This document shows, in pieces, positions 21,706 to 32,879 of a stretch of DNA of 64,000 nucleotides; position 1 is the first letter of the stretch, and the number at the start of each line of letters is the position of its first letter. The DNA is from Colias croceus (lineage: Eukaryota; Arthropoda; Insecta; Lepidoptera; Pieridae). A program made the position numbers and the translations under genes. Location of the stretch: NCBI RefSeq assembly GCF_905220415.1, contig NC_059543.1, positions 5,022,001 through 5,086,000 on the forward strand, given 5' to 3'. The notes below the pieces were generated by a model. It did not search any database. It was not told where the DNA came from and saw nothing but the letters and a program-made list of their open reading frames with translations.

Positions 21706-24700
21706 ATGCCGAATTGCGCCGTTATAAACTGTAGAAACTCCACAGCTGTGAGTTGCCGAGTTAGCAGAGATGTTTCCTTCCACCGGTAAGTAATTTTCTA
21801 ATCAGAATATGCACTATTTATTTTAAAATCAAATAAAGAATATCTGTGGAAAACGATCGTGACAAACACGGATACCAAATCATACGAAATGATTCGGAAT
21901 ACATTGCGGCTTTTACTTGGCACGGTAAAGATCGCGTCGTATGATAACAAGCAATGAATAGCGTTTTCTCATTTTTCTGTTCTCATTTTTCTGTCCAATT
22001 TTGTGGTTAGTGATGTTCATTTGATGCAACAGTTCTCGATTCTAATCGATTTTATAATCGGACAGAAAAATGATAATTTGAAGGAGCAATTTTTCAGAAA
22101 AAAAGGCATAGATTTTTTTTGTCATTTAATACGACTTGACCTAGAACTTTTAAGTATTTTAATACAAAGGTACTAAAAATAAATATGGACATGGACGCCA
22201 TTAGTTAAAGTGTCATCTTGGGAGTTTTTTAAGAAAACTCCTTATTGCTTAGACTATGTTTGTTTTTTCAGTTTTCCAAGTAACCCGAACATAAAAGAAA
22301 AATGGATCGATGCAACGGGACATAAAGATTGGTTTCCAACAAAATATAGCACAATTTGCTCTAAACATTTTAATGAAGCCAGCTTTGTTGAAGGAAAAAA
22401 GCTTCGACTATTGACAAAAACAGCCTATCCGACAATTGATATACTGAAAACGATATATACTAGAATCGCCGCGCGAGTGTCGTCCCTAATCGATTTAGCG
22501 TAAAATGAAATTCCCATCACTAAAGTAGCCTACTCACGATTCAATTTCAGTAACAATCTGCTGACACAATCTGCAGTGAGCTGACAGATTGTGTCGTGAA
22601 TAGTATAGTTGAGGGCACGTTGGGGGCGTAACCCAACATGTTGTGTATTGGATCGGCGCGGAAGCAACCCGACAAATTGTCTCAGCAGATTGTGTGCGTG
22701 TTGAAACGTGAGTATTGTGATTGCTCCAATCTCGGCTCAATCGCGCTGCCGCGTTAATCGCAAAATGGCGGTTTTGAAATAAACGCGGGAAAGACATTTT
22801 TACATATTTGAGGAAGATGTTTATATTTTATACTTTATAGCCCTTGAAATCTATCAATAAAATTGGAAAAAAATCAAGCTTTACAAAGATAATTATCTTA
22901 TATTTCATAAATTAGTATATCCATTAATAATGCGTATTATTGCGTTGAGGTTTAGCATCAGGCCAGGCATCAACGTGACGTGCACACGTTGTGACAAGCA
23001 ATCGCGGAATGAAATTGTGTCATCAGATTGAGGGTTGGATGAATCGTGAGTAGAGAACGCTCAATCGCGACTGCAACAAATTGTTTCAGCAGATTGTTGG
23101 TTGTGTTGAACCGTGAGTAGGGCCTTTAAAAAGCACTCGTGACGTCATAACGCGTCAAGGTCAGTACAAAAAATATGACACGCTTGGTTTTCATCAGATC
23201 GCGGTACTTGCGTTGTCTACTTAATATACATGTCTGTGATTCAATGCCATCCACTCCAACGACGCATGTGTCAAGAGGATGCAATTTTGAAGGCCCAAAA
23301 AGACGATTGTCACCAAGGTGTTTGTTTGAAAACAATCCAACGGACACCCCAAAAAGAGCAAGCTTGAAGGAAAAGGCCCGCAGTTCATTCAGAAAAAATA
23401 AAGCTTTTCAAGCTCAAATTAGACGCCTCCAAGCCAAGATGCAGCACAATGAAAACATCATCAGATTATATGATATTGAAAGTGAAGCTTCAAAAACATT
23501 AGTGAAGATGCAATTAAGAAAAAAAGATGATAAATCGAAATGGTCAAAAGATGCAAGAAAATTTTGTTTGAGTTTATTTTATAAGTCACCGTCCGCATAT
23601 ATGCACCTACTCAGACAAGACATTCGATTGGCAGCTCCAAGTACTTTGCGTAAATGGCTTGCAAAAACAAGTAAGTACTCCACCTGGGATTTCAAAGGAA
23701 ATATTTTACAATATTAAAGAAAAATTCGAGCATTCTTCGTTTTTAGAAAGGGCGTGCGTAGTAAGCTTCGACGAAATGAGCATTATGCGAAGCTTAGAGT
23801 ACTCGAAGACACACGATTGTATAGAAGGGCTTGAGGACTATGGAGGTGGCCATAGAACAAACAAAATTGCAAAATATGTTCTTGTTTTTGTTGTGAGGGG
23901 GCTCTACAAGCCATGGAAAATGCCAATAGCATATTATTATTTGTCAAGTAAATGTAAAGGCTGAAATGTTAAAATTATTTGTAAAATCTATAATAAATAA
24001 ACTTTTTGAGAACGGTTTATTGCCCAAGGCTATCGTTTGTGATCAAAACATCAAATGTCAACAAACCAAACATTGTACAAAAATTTAGGTGTTTCCATAG
24101 ACTTTCCCTTTTTTTTGTGAATGAAAAAAAAAGTTTATGCATTTTTTGATGTCCCACGTCTTATTAAAAATGTTAGAAATAATTTAATGAGTAATGATTT
24201 TATTTATGGAGATAAAATTATCTCATTTGATGATATAATTCGAACATATGAATTGGATAAAAAATCTACGAAGAGCAGGTGCCTGCTTAAAATAACAGAT
24301 CGTCATATAAGCCCAAATCCCTTTCAAAAAATGAATGTTAGTCTGGCGACTCAGGTTTTTAGTAATTCCGTTGCCGCAGCAATCAGGACAGCCAAAAGTA
24401 CAGGTGAATTAAAGAGTCATAGTGCAAATGATACTGCAGAATTTGTTGAAATAGTAAATAATTTATTTGATGCATTCAACAGCAAATCAAAGTACGATAA
24501 AAACCCGCACAGATTTGGTCTTTCGAAGACATCTACATACGTTATAAATTCAATAAATGTAGGGATAGAAGTTTTTGCGGGAATAAAAAAAAAATTAGAA
24601 AAACAAAAAAAAACGTTAAATTAGTTATGACTCGACCACCTTGTTTCGATGGCATAGTCCAGAATTGCAAAGCAGTACTGCAACTATTTGACGAAGAGTC

Positions 24701-25546
24701 TACAGACAACATTGATTTTTTAATAACCAACAGGCTGAATCAAGACGTTTGTGAAAATCTATTTGCCAGGTTTAGGCAAAAAAGCGGGTCAAATAGGAAC
24801 CCAACGGCTAAACAATTGAGAACAATTTTTAGGAGCAGCATAGTCAATTCATTGATAAAACTACCATCATCAAAAAATTGTGAAGATGAAGATGGAACAT
24901 TTATTGAATGTCCAACCAATCTTCCTTCCAAGACGTCTGAAGAAACAACTGCACAGCCTTCATGTAGCAATAAAACACCTTCTCGTAGAATATTGTTGTC
25001 TGAAGTTGAAACGTCGACCCAGCAAGTTCAATGCAGCGAGCAGAGCGATGATCATGAACCCGCAACTCTTGAACATTGCTCTGTTACTTACTTTGCAGGC
25101 TATTTAGCCATGCACTTGTTAAAAAATAATGTTTGTGACATTTTGCTACCAAACGTTACAAAAAAAAGAAGCCTTTTTAAACAGTGAAAAAGAATTAGGT
25201 ACTTATTTTAAATAAATCGTTCTCATTTAACAAAACAATTAAACTTAAGATGCCCAGTGACAATCTTATAAAATTGGTTTCCTTGGCCCTCGATGCATTT
25301 AATTTGGACTTTGAAAAAATGTTGCACTATATTAACTTGAAATCTCAACTTTCTAAGCACATCATGCAATTTTTGAGTTCCGAGGCAGCCGAGCTACTTA
25401 ACTTTACATGTTATGATCACTGTATAGTGTCCATTATAAACCAATTAAATAAAGTAAAAGTTAACTTTTATTGTAAAACGTCAAAACTTGATGTTTTAGA
25501 CAAAACTAAAATGCATCCAAAACTACGAATTTTAAAAAATAAATGA
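21706..25546 (+). pseudogene. THAP-domain P-element-type transposase, broken
   Basis: Exon 1 (21706-21785) begins MPNCAVINCRN and joins in phase to 22272, reading FHRFPSNPNIKEKW, ICSKHF and AYPTI: a complete C2CH THAP DNA-binding domain. The body resumes near 23240 with a coiled region (KARSSFRKNKAFQAQIRRLQ), SPSAYMHLLRQ and TLRKWL. It continues with VVSFDEMSIM, VCDQ, VYAFFDVPRLIKNVRNNLM (spanning about 24127-24200) and the C-terminal LNQDVCENLFARFRQKSG with NRNPTAKQLR, characteristic of P transposases. It is dead: a frameshift in the A-run near 23660, another near 23950, stops around 24087-24120, a break near 24620 and a 600-bp MITE between the THAP exon and the body. A host-domesticated THAP protein is excluded by these breaks. 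Confidence 0.88.
22526..23124. mobile_element. MITE inside the P transposase gene
   Basis: Ends are inverted repeats GCCTACTCACGATTCAA and GCCCTACTCACGGTTCAA followed by AACAATCTGCTGA-type sequence on both sides; ACAATCTG motifs recur inside. About 600 bp, non-coding. It separates the THAP exon from the rest of the transposase. Confidence 0.65.
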
Positions 25547-25749
25547 GTACCAAATGAATAAACTTTTTTATTTTTCAACACTGAATAAACGTCAACATCC
25601 TCTCTAATATTAAAAATGAAAAAGTAAGTATGTCTGTATGTCACGCATCTAAGTATTAACAACTGAACCGTTTTGATGAAATTTTTTAGGTAGTAAGTAG
25701 ACTTCGGGAAAGAATATGTCGGAAGCAGAAGATCAATACACACGTCTTA

Positions 25750-25921
25750 GGCCCCGTTTCCACCTGCAAGAAAACTTCCGCGAGAAATGTCCGACAGTCT
25801 GTCTGACAGCAACTTGCAAGTCTAATTCCGCGTTTCCACCTGCAAGTAGACGTGCAAGTTGCTGTCAGACAGACTGTCGGACAGTTCTCGCAGAAGTTTA
25901 CTTGCAGATGGAAACGCGGCC
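25750..25921. mobile_element. Foldback MITE with TTA target duplication (PIF/Harbinger-like)
   Basis: 172 bp. Arms of about 69 bp begin GGCCCCGTTTCCACCTGCAA and GGCCGCGTTTCCATCTGCAA. TTA occurs directly outside both ends (25747-25749, 25922-25924). GGCC-type ends with a TTA duplication are characteristic of PIF/Harbinger. Open frames across it are only a consequence of the palindrome. Confidence 0.8.
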
Positions 25922-27250
25922 TTACAGAGGCGGCTTGTCCTAAGAAGCGCTGGTGCAGTGAACTCCCATAAATAATTATAATAAAGTTATACCTGCTCAT
26001 TATTTAAAATCTATCGTAAAAAAATCCAATATTAATATCAATAAAATAAGTAACTACCTTCACACATTACAAATAAAATACATCATTACACACTACGTTC
26101 ATTTCATAAGTAACGCGCGAAGCGCTTACGTAGCGCTCTCGATTGCGCTCCTATGAAACAACATTCAGTACATTACTTTGCCTACATACGAAATCCAATA
26201 AGAGTGAAAGAGAAATTTCGCCACAGTCCTGCGCGTGAAACAAAAGATTTACTATGGAAAAATAGCCATTTTCGGAGATTTTCGGAGCGCCGCTTTCAAG
26301 CGACGTTGCGAAAATCTCATGCATCACGCATGACAGCAGCAATTGCGCGCGACGTTGCCGCTCCTATATTATAAACAAACACCATCAAACACTATGAATT
26401 CTAAGGTATGAATACGCTCGCGAATGCAAATTCGGGGATTGTCTAATTATTTGCTAAATAATAATTGAATTCGTTTTGAAATAATTATAATTTTAGTGTT
26501 TAAATAAACATTTATAATGTGGTGCTCATTTTTTTTTTTTGGAATAAATTATCCTGCTAATGCTATTGTATTTTCGTTGTTTTATTTCAAGTGAACACCC
26601 ATACAATTTTGTCATGAGCCGCCTCTGATAGTCTATGTACGTCTAGTACGTCTTTTCAAACCTAATCTAACACCTAACACTAAAGAACACGGAAGAACCG
26701 ATTTCAATGCAGTTTAGCATATTAAGAAACTTACTTTCCATCTCACGGCTGGAGATGATATTATGTCCACTTTACCCTGTATCTAGCTGTATTCTACGTC
26801 GGCAGAGCTGCCGCGGGCTTAAGTTAGTCCATATTCCCATTCAATAAAAGCATCACAGCTACTAAATATATTATTATAATCACTACGTTTTAAGAGGCGT
26901 AGGTAGACCAATTATATCGTTCCTTGGTAAATTGTAACAAGAACAACAAGGAACACAACAGCTACACAAACCGAAAATTTTTAATGAATATTGAATTTAT
27001 TTCCTTTTTTAGCTTATTTATTTATTTTACTTAAGTTCATGCCTGTAAAGTACAAAAATAGACGTGTAACAAAATTTTAAGATAAAATCGTGGAGCAATA
27101 ACATAAAACAAATAACAATTCAAAAACACCCGAGTTTTTAAAACAACGCCCTCTAGATGTAATAAGTGAAAATCGATAGTTTGCTGTCACAGGTTGCTGT
27201 TTCCTTAGTTCTAAAATTGGTCACTAGTGGCGCTTTAAAAACTGCAAATC

Positions 27251-27455
27251 TTAATATATATAAATCTCGTGTCACAATGTTTGTCCTCAATGGACTCCTA
27301 AACCACTAAACCGATTATAATAAAATTCGCACACCATGTGCAGTTCGATCCAACTTGAGAGATAGGATAGGTTTTATCCCGGAAATCCCACGGGGAAGGG
27401 AACTATGCGGGGTCTTCTCTGAAAACGCGGGCGAAGCCGCGGGCGGAAAGCTAGT
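27251..27455 (-). repeat. SINE-like dispersed repeat
   Basis: Minus-strand copy ending in the complement of ACTAGCTTTCCGCCCGCGGC. It faces a plus-strand copy of a close relative at 27548-27726, so the pair forms a large imperfect inverted repeat. Confidence 0.7.
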
Positions 27456-27547
27456 TAAATAATAAGCTCAAATCAGAGCGCCATCTAGTAATAGTCTGAA
27501 TTTTAGTGGTACGATCTCTAGTATGGCGATGATCAGTCCTATATATT

Positions 27548-27726
27548 ACTAGCTTACCATCCGCGGCTTCGCCCGCTTTCTCTAAAACGATTTGAGATTT
27601 AAAATATCCTATCTCTCAAGTTGGATCGAACTGCACATGGTGTGCGAATTTTATTATAATCGGTTAAGTGGTTTAGGAGTCCATTGAGGACAAACATTGT
27701 GACACGAGATTTATATATATTAAGAT
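27548..27726 (+). repeat. SINE-like dispersed repeat
   Basis: Starts ACTAGCTTACCATCCGCGGC and ends GAGATTTATATATATTAAGA. Same subtype as 61031-61187 in the P450 intron. Confidence 0.7.
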
Positions 27727-28143
27727 ATTCGTCCATGTGAGTACTTAGCTTACAATTTGGTAAACAGAATATGATGCAAAACACAACTTTCCTCTATTTA
27801 CAAAGGATGTTAATGCTATATATCGGTTCATATCCAAGCTTTGTAGCCAAAAGTTATTTAAAACTATCATTCTATACCAATTAAAATTGTAATATGTACC
27901 TATAAAGTATGACCAGTAATATTATAATATAAATACTGTTAAAAATATAATATGTCGTTATTATTAATTATAGACCATGATTTTTAGTTTTTTCTATTTC
28001 GAAAAATCCTGAATATACAAATCAGCGTGGTCACTCCACAGAAAGAGACAAAAAACAACACTGACGTCATTCAAGGTTATATTTTCTTGTTACAAGATGA
28101 TGGTCATAGTGCAATCTCCAGTGTATTAGATATAAGCTTCTTG

Positions 28144-28440
28144 CTTGTGACTAATGATATTGAGGACAAAATAAAAAAGACGGGTTGCACTCCGGGAGTG
28201 CCGGCAGAAGTGAAAACTTGATTATTAACGTTCAGCATGTTTGATATTTAAGAATGGTATCCGTCTTACGCATGGAATAACGCTTTTTCGATCAGGCCAC
28301 GTGTCGACGCGAGTTTAAATTTTATACCACTTACTGTTCTGTGTTTTATACCCAACGCCGCTAAAGAAGTTTTCACTTCAAAAAAATAAAATAAGCAGTA
28401 TCAAGATCGTTGAGTCCATTTTCAGACAGACCCAAAATAA
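28144..28440. repeat. TA-element fragment with a 210-bp insertion
   Basis: 28144-28178 and 28391-28420 together match the interior of the TA-flanked element at about 19364-19430 (TGACTAATGATATTGAGGAC, then AAGCAGTATCAAGATCGTT). Between them about 210 bp have been inserted. The insert carries an inner inverted pair AAGTGAAAACTT/AGTTTTCACTTC and an A-rich right edge. I do not know the family. Confidence 0.6.
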
Positions 28441-28771
28441 AATTTTTATCAAATATTTTAGGAAATCATATTATCACACACCATTATCTAAATGCATTAA
28501 TTAAAGATATACGGTATAAGCACGTTTAAGCGTTTTCGTTATTCGCTTAAACTATTCGTACGAATGTTTCTGACGAGTCAAGAATTATTGAAGAATACCA
28601 AAATAATGATAACATAATAATGTAAGCGATGTTGGTAATTCTATTGAGGAAAAATAAAAATTGTGGTTCTGAGTTCTGACAACAAGTTGTGATTCACGCC
28701 CTCCCAGTGTACCTAATAACGGGAAAATTGGTATATTATTTTAAAAATAGCCTACCTACGTACTAGAGTGT

Positions 28772-28938
28772 ACTAGCGGTCCGACCTGGCTTCGCCCGTG
28801 GTAAATATTTACGTTTTCCCTACAAAAGAACCATCCTAGTACTTAAAGGAATTTATTAAAAAAAGAATTATCGAAATCGGTCCACCCATTCACACGTGAT
28901 GCTGTGACAACGCGAAACGGGTTTCATTTTTATAATGA
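28772..28938 (+). repeat. SINE-like dispersed repeat (GGTCCG subtype)
   Basis: Starts ACTAGCGGTCCGACCTGGC and ends GGGTTTCATTTTTATAATGA. It lies about 215 bp upstream of the FAM162-family start codon, inside the likely promoter interval. Confidence 0.7.
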
Positions 28939-29153
28939 GTTTTTTTTATCTGTCTAAACTGTCATTAATCATTATTATTTTTTAGTTTTGTGAAATGACT
29001 GAAACGTAGACAGAGTAACTAAGCTAAGTTAGTTTCTCAGTCTACGGACCATAGAGTAACTACGGACTGAAAGTGAAATGTGAATAGCCAAACTGAAAAA
29101 TAACGCTACATAGGTATTGGTTTTTAGATTGCGCAATACTTTGTGACGAAGAA

Positions 29154-29635
29154 ATGGAGAAAATATTACGTTTTCGTACGCCGATTTCTGTAATAAGAAG
29201 ATGCATGTGCACACCAGCCCAAGAAGGTAAAACCAGCCAGGCCAATGTGGAATCACTGTCATCGAGATACAGACCAAGTGAATTCCAAAAGTTTTTACTT
29301 GTGTGGACCAAAAAGTACAAAAGCAAGGATGAAATTCCGAAATTTGTAACGTAAGGAAATTCTAAACTGTGACAGTTTCTTAGGTCATTATATTAAAAAA
29401 GCGTTAAAAAAAATAATTTATATTTATTTTCAATTTTAGCTCGGAGTTGATAGACAGATCGCGCAGTGAGGCGAGAATAAAAATATCTAATATTCTTATG
29501 TTTCTGACTGCACTTGCCAGTGGTTTTGCTATCTGGTCAGGCAAAAATGCTGCCAAAAGAGGAGAATCAGTTCATCAAATGAACTTAGATTGGCACAAAC
29601 AATACCAGGAAGAGTTCAAAAAGAAGGAACAATAA
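29154..29635 (+). CDS. FAM162/UPF0389 family mitochondrial membrane protein, 2 exons
   Basis: Exons 29154-29350 and 29440-29635 (GT-AG, phase fits) give 130 aa. The core RPSEFQKFLLVWTKKYKSKD, DEIPKFV, then ARIKIS and a single membrane segment ILMFLTALASGFAIW (about residues 85-100), followed by GKNAAKRGES, match the FAM162 family in order and spacing. The human member FAM162A is linked to hypoxia-induced apoptosis at mitochondria; the insect role is not established. The N-terminus (MEKILRFRTPISVIRRC) is basic and hydrophobic, fitting a mitochondrial targeting segment. The C-terminus is a charged helix. The gene seems intact. The neighbour, MIX23, is also mitochondrial, but they converge tail to tail and need not be related. 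Confidence 0.92.
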
Positions 29636-30521
29636 TCTTCAAAGTAATATTTTTCTTCACAATTTGCTTGTAGGTGATTATAAAATGTTAGTGCTTGTTA
29701 TATTTATAACTAAAATAAAAAATTATTTTCAGTTACATAACTAATTGACTTGTTATCGGAACTTTTTGAACATTCATTTCATGGTGCATGTTTTAGAGAA
29801 TTTAAAAAATATTATAATATTATATCTCTTTAGATAATCATAAAACTTTGAGGTTACACCATTTCTAATATATGTTTCCTTGTTTATTCAGTAAGACCAA
29901 GAGTAAGACCATTTTGTAAGTTTTTCGATTTTTTTTAAGAACATATTATACAAAGTAGACATATTATAACATCGTCCATACCCTGTTCTATAATAAGTGG
30001 TGTAACTTTCTTTCATATTTAAGTTGTTATTAAAATATTGTGGTGTAAAGTTTAAACATTAAAAATGAGTCATAAAAGTAAACACTTTCCATATGTATAA
30101 TAACAACAAAAAATATATAATTTATTTTAATAGAATCTATATTCATAAATGAGATTGATATTATTTACTATCTTTGAGTAAAATATCAAATATATTTTTT
30201 TTATTGAGTACATATTTAATACAGCTGGTGTTTACTATTATTGACTAGTTTTTTTTCTATGATATAATGTGCAGTGAATGATAAAATATTGATAGAAAGG
30301 TGTATTTTTCGAGTTATTTATTATTTATGCTTCTCTTTAATGTTAATAAGGAGACTACATGCTAATTTTTTTAACTAGATTCCTAAGGGATAGTATGTAT
30401 TAGTAAAATAAAACAAAATGTCAATGGAAATGTTTTAATATATATTTTTGTTCTATCTATAAAGCTATAATTATTATTTACATAACCAAATCCTCATTGT
30501 AAATGCATACTTCAGTCTTTA
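29636..30521. other. Intergenic DNA between two convergent genes
   Basis: Both 3' UTRs (FAM162-family on +, MIX23 on -) must lie here. AT-rich; candidate polyadenylation hexamers are frequent. No further gene or transposon seen. Confidence 0.55.
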
Positions 30522-32721
30522 TTACATTCCAGGTTTGTAATAGGTTCTACATTTTTCGGTGAATAACTTAGATGTCTTTTCCTTTATTACTTCTTCTACA
30601 CTTAGCTCAGTTTGCAGCAGGCGTAACTAAAAAAGTATAAACAATGTCATAAAATTGATAAAGTATTATTTTCTAAAATATATTAAAGGGATTATACTAT
30701 ATTATAAGATCACTACTGCTAAATGGTAGCAAAATTATATAATAATAACAAACAGCAGTGAGGACCCTAAGGTCCAAGGTAATTTAAATTGATAAGCTGG
30801 GGGTGCAAGATCTGGCGAGTTAGCAAGAAAAAAATTGATTTTGCTATTAATTATCTGTGCATATTGATAACATTACCACTACTGAAAATGGTGGAAGAAA
30901 AAATTGTTTCAAGATGCCAATGACGGAATCAAAAAATTGAAGATTATGGACTTATGTATTAATGGCTTTATGACTATTTATGATTTCAGAATGTTTCATG
31001 ATTTTTGTATTTGGTGATTTCAAATGATATGTTTTACTTGAAATTGAACCTATGTACCTTTAACAATTGTATGAAAAAAAGACACATCAGAAAGTGAAAA
31101 TGCCCATAAATGACAACAATTAAGAGAGAGCGTTCAATTTACTCTATTATATCTACTTGATCTATTGAAGCTTGCGCTATCCTTTAGCTATGCAAGGCAA
31201 AGGTCAACAGGGGTCAGGCAGAGCGCCCAGCAACGTGTCCTCTCTCTGGAAAGGCTCACTACCGACTGATTTGAATCGGGTCGCACCTAGAGTTTTATAG
31301 AACTTTCAAAAAAATAGTAGAAAAATAATAGAGATACCTTAGTTGATTTTTTAAATTTTATCTTATAATGAACACTATATGGACTATAATTTCTAAAAAA
31401 ATTCACATTGTTTGGATTTTAATAACTAAGCCCCCGGAATCACACACACAATAGAAAATCTATTGTGTCGTGGACCGATCGGGCCGCTGGGGGCTCAATG
31501 GGTTAATTTCATAAGTTAAGAGTCCAAAATAAAAACATCTTTTAACTAACGACCTTAATAAGGATTTTTGCTGTTAGTTAAAAATTATTATTTGTAAGAT
31601 CTGCCAGTAATTTCAGATATTTTTTGCTTCGAAATTAACACTACAAGTGAAATCAAGTAAACATCTGCTCAGTTATCAAGATGGTATTCACAATTACTGT
31701 AATAACAAAAAAAAAAAAAACTAACTAACAACATAGACATAACATTTCCTCAAATTATTAGTAATTCATATGTTTGTAAGACAAATGGTTGATGGACAAT
31801 TTGATTTGAACATCACATATTTGAGCCAAACAGCGCACGGACCGCTTACAGCGTGTAACAACCAAAGTGGCTATGATGCTATTTTAGATTATATAAGAGC
31901 TCTTGTAGGGTGAAAAGTACATGGTGTTTTATCTGATACAAGTCAAAGTACGAGTGGTTTAACATTTTCCTCTATCCGAGTATAGCACATCTAAGCATTT
32001 TTTATTTTTACAAAATGGATACCTTCTTTTATCATAAGATGGATTAAGTGGCAATACTGGGCCAGGGCCTCCATTTAACTGCAGTCTAATAATATTTCAC
32101 CGGCTTGCTAGTTATTATTGTTAGATAATGTATGCTATATTCATCACATGGTCAAAAAGCTTCCAAGAAAGTTAATTCTTTGAAATAATCGAAATAACTT
32201 GTCTCAATCTGAATCAATTAATAGGTACTTAGTACATTTACTTATTTGCTTTGGTAACAACACTTGTAAATTATGCATTTTTACCTTTCTTTGTTCAGAC
32301 TTTAAATTCTTCAGTAAATCAATATCGTCTGGAGCTTGTTCCTTTGCTGCTTTTAAATTTTTAACTGTATCAGCAGTCACGACAATACAGTTTTTAATGA
32401 CACTTTCTCGTTCACCATGTCCCTTCTGAATTTGTTCATATAAGTCTTGGCAAGCTGAGGAGGCATCTACTTTGTTTTTAAAGGACTCTGTCGGTATCGA
32501 TGTATTCAGGGAGTAAACTATTTTATCATCTAAAACACGCATTTTTTTCAGAATATCCTGCAAATAAATGTATATTTCATCATATTTTATTTACAGTTAC
32601 TAAAAACTAGCATGCAAGTACGAATACATCTTATTGCATATTTTCTGAAAAAAGTACATACACTGAACAACAAGTAATAAATATATCAAACCTGAAATTC
32701 TAAGAAGTCTGGACAAATCAT
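30522..32721 (-). CDS. MIX23: MIX23 (CCDC58) homologue, 3 exons
   Basis: Small cysteine protein of the mitochondrial intermembrane space; the yeast and human members support import through the MIA pathway and TIM complexes. Exons 32721-32692, 32557-32285 and 30626-30522 are phase 0 with GT-AG introns; the product is 135 aa. Family signatures: MICPDFLEFQ at the N-terminus, MRVLDDKIVYSLNT, IPTESFKNKVDAS, VIKNCI, EQRK and the C-terminal LRLLQTELSVEEVI with CRTYYKP. The four cysteines found in relatives (first exon, ACQDL, KNCIV, KCRTY) are all kept. An in-frame stop upstream of the first ATG fixes the start. Exon 1 is only 30 nt. Intron 2 (1.66 kb) contains the 75-bp repeat at 31431. Confidence 0.94.
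31431..31505. repeat. 75-bp dispersed repeat, copy 2
   Basis: Near-identical partner of 1399-1474, same orientation in the window, inside MIX23 intron 2. The 11-bp stem is preserved. Confidence 0.7.
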
Positions 32722-32879
32722 ATTTTCATCTAAGTAAATATTTGGTTTTTTAAATAACTTTATAATATTTTGTTCTTAAAAATTATTATTCTGAGGTTAT
32801 GTATCCGAAAATAAGCCAACGGATATCGATAGAGGGCATTGTTAATGTCAGTGGCATTGACGCTGACTGACGTTAGAAT

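Larger units (their letters stand above)
17598..28143. mobile_element. P-superfamily transposon, decayed, with nested insertions
   Basis: Left end CAAGAAGCTTACATC, right end GATATAAGCTTCTTG; both are followed inward by the same TAATACACTGGAGATT motif, so these are terminal inverted repeats with the CA...TG ends of P elements. The left repeat has an extra internal stretch of about 32 bp. Between the ends lie a THAP-type transposase pseudogene (21706-25546) and long non-coding arms. Copy 47941-49453 matches the left arm (17598 to about 20356) and the right arm (about 27747-28143), which proves the two ends belong together. Nested insertions recognised: 17673-18337, 18635-19489, 22526-23124, 25750-25921 and probably the two SINE-like repeats at 27251-27726. 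The flanking 8 bases (AGTGAGAA and CTTGTGAC) do not match, so the target duplication is lost or the ends come from different events. Confidence 0.8.

Noticed and set aside
21706..22503. Domesticated host THAP-domain gene
   Set aside because: The THAP exon pair runs into a transposase body with several frameshifts and stops and is framed by P-type termini, so it is a transposon relic.
25716..26000. Two similar open frames on opposite strands at 25.7-26.0 kb
   Set aside because: Produced by the palindromic TTA-flanked MITE at 25750-25921.
17598..28143. A matching 8-bp target duplication for the long P element
   Set aside because: The flanks AGTGAGAA and CTTGTGAC do not agree; only the short derivative has a convincing duplication.
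29029..29326. Minus-strand frames over the FAM162-family gene
   Set aside because: They are antisense to a gene with a clear family match and sound splice sites.
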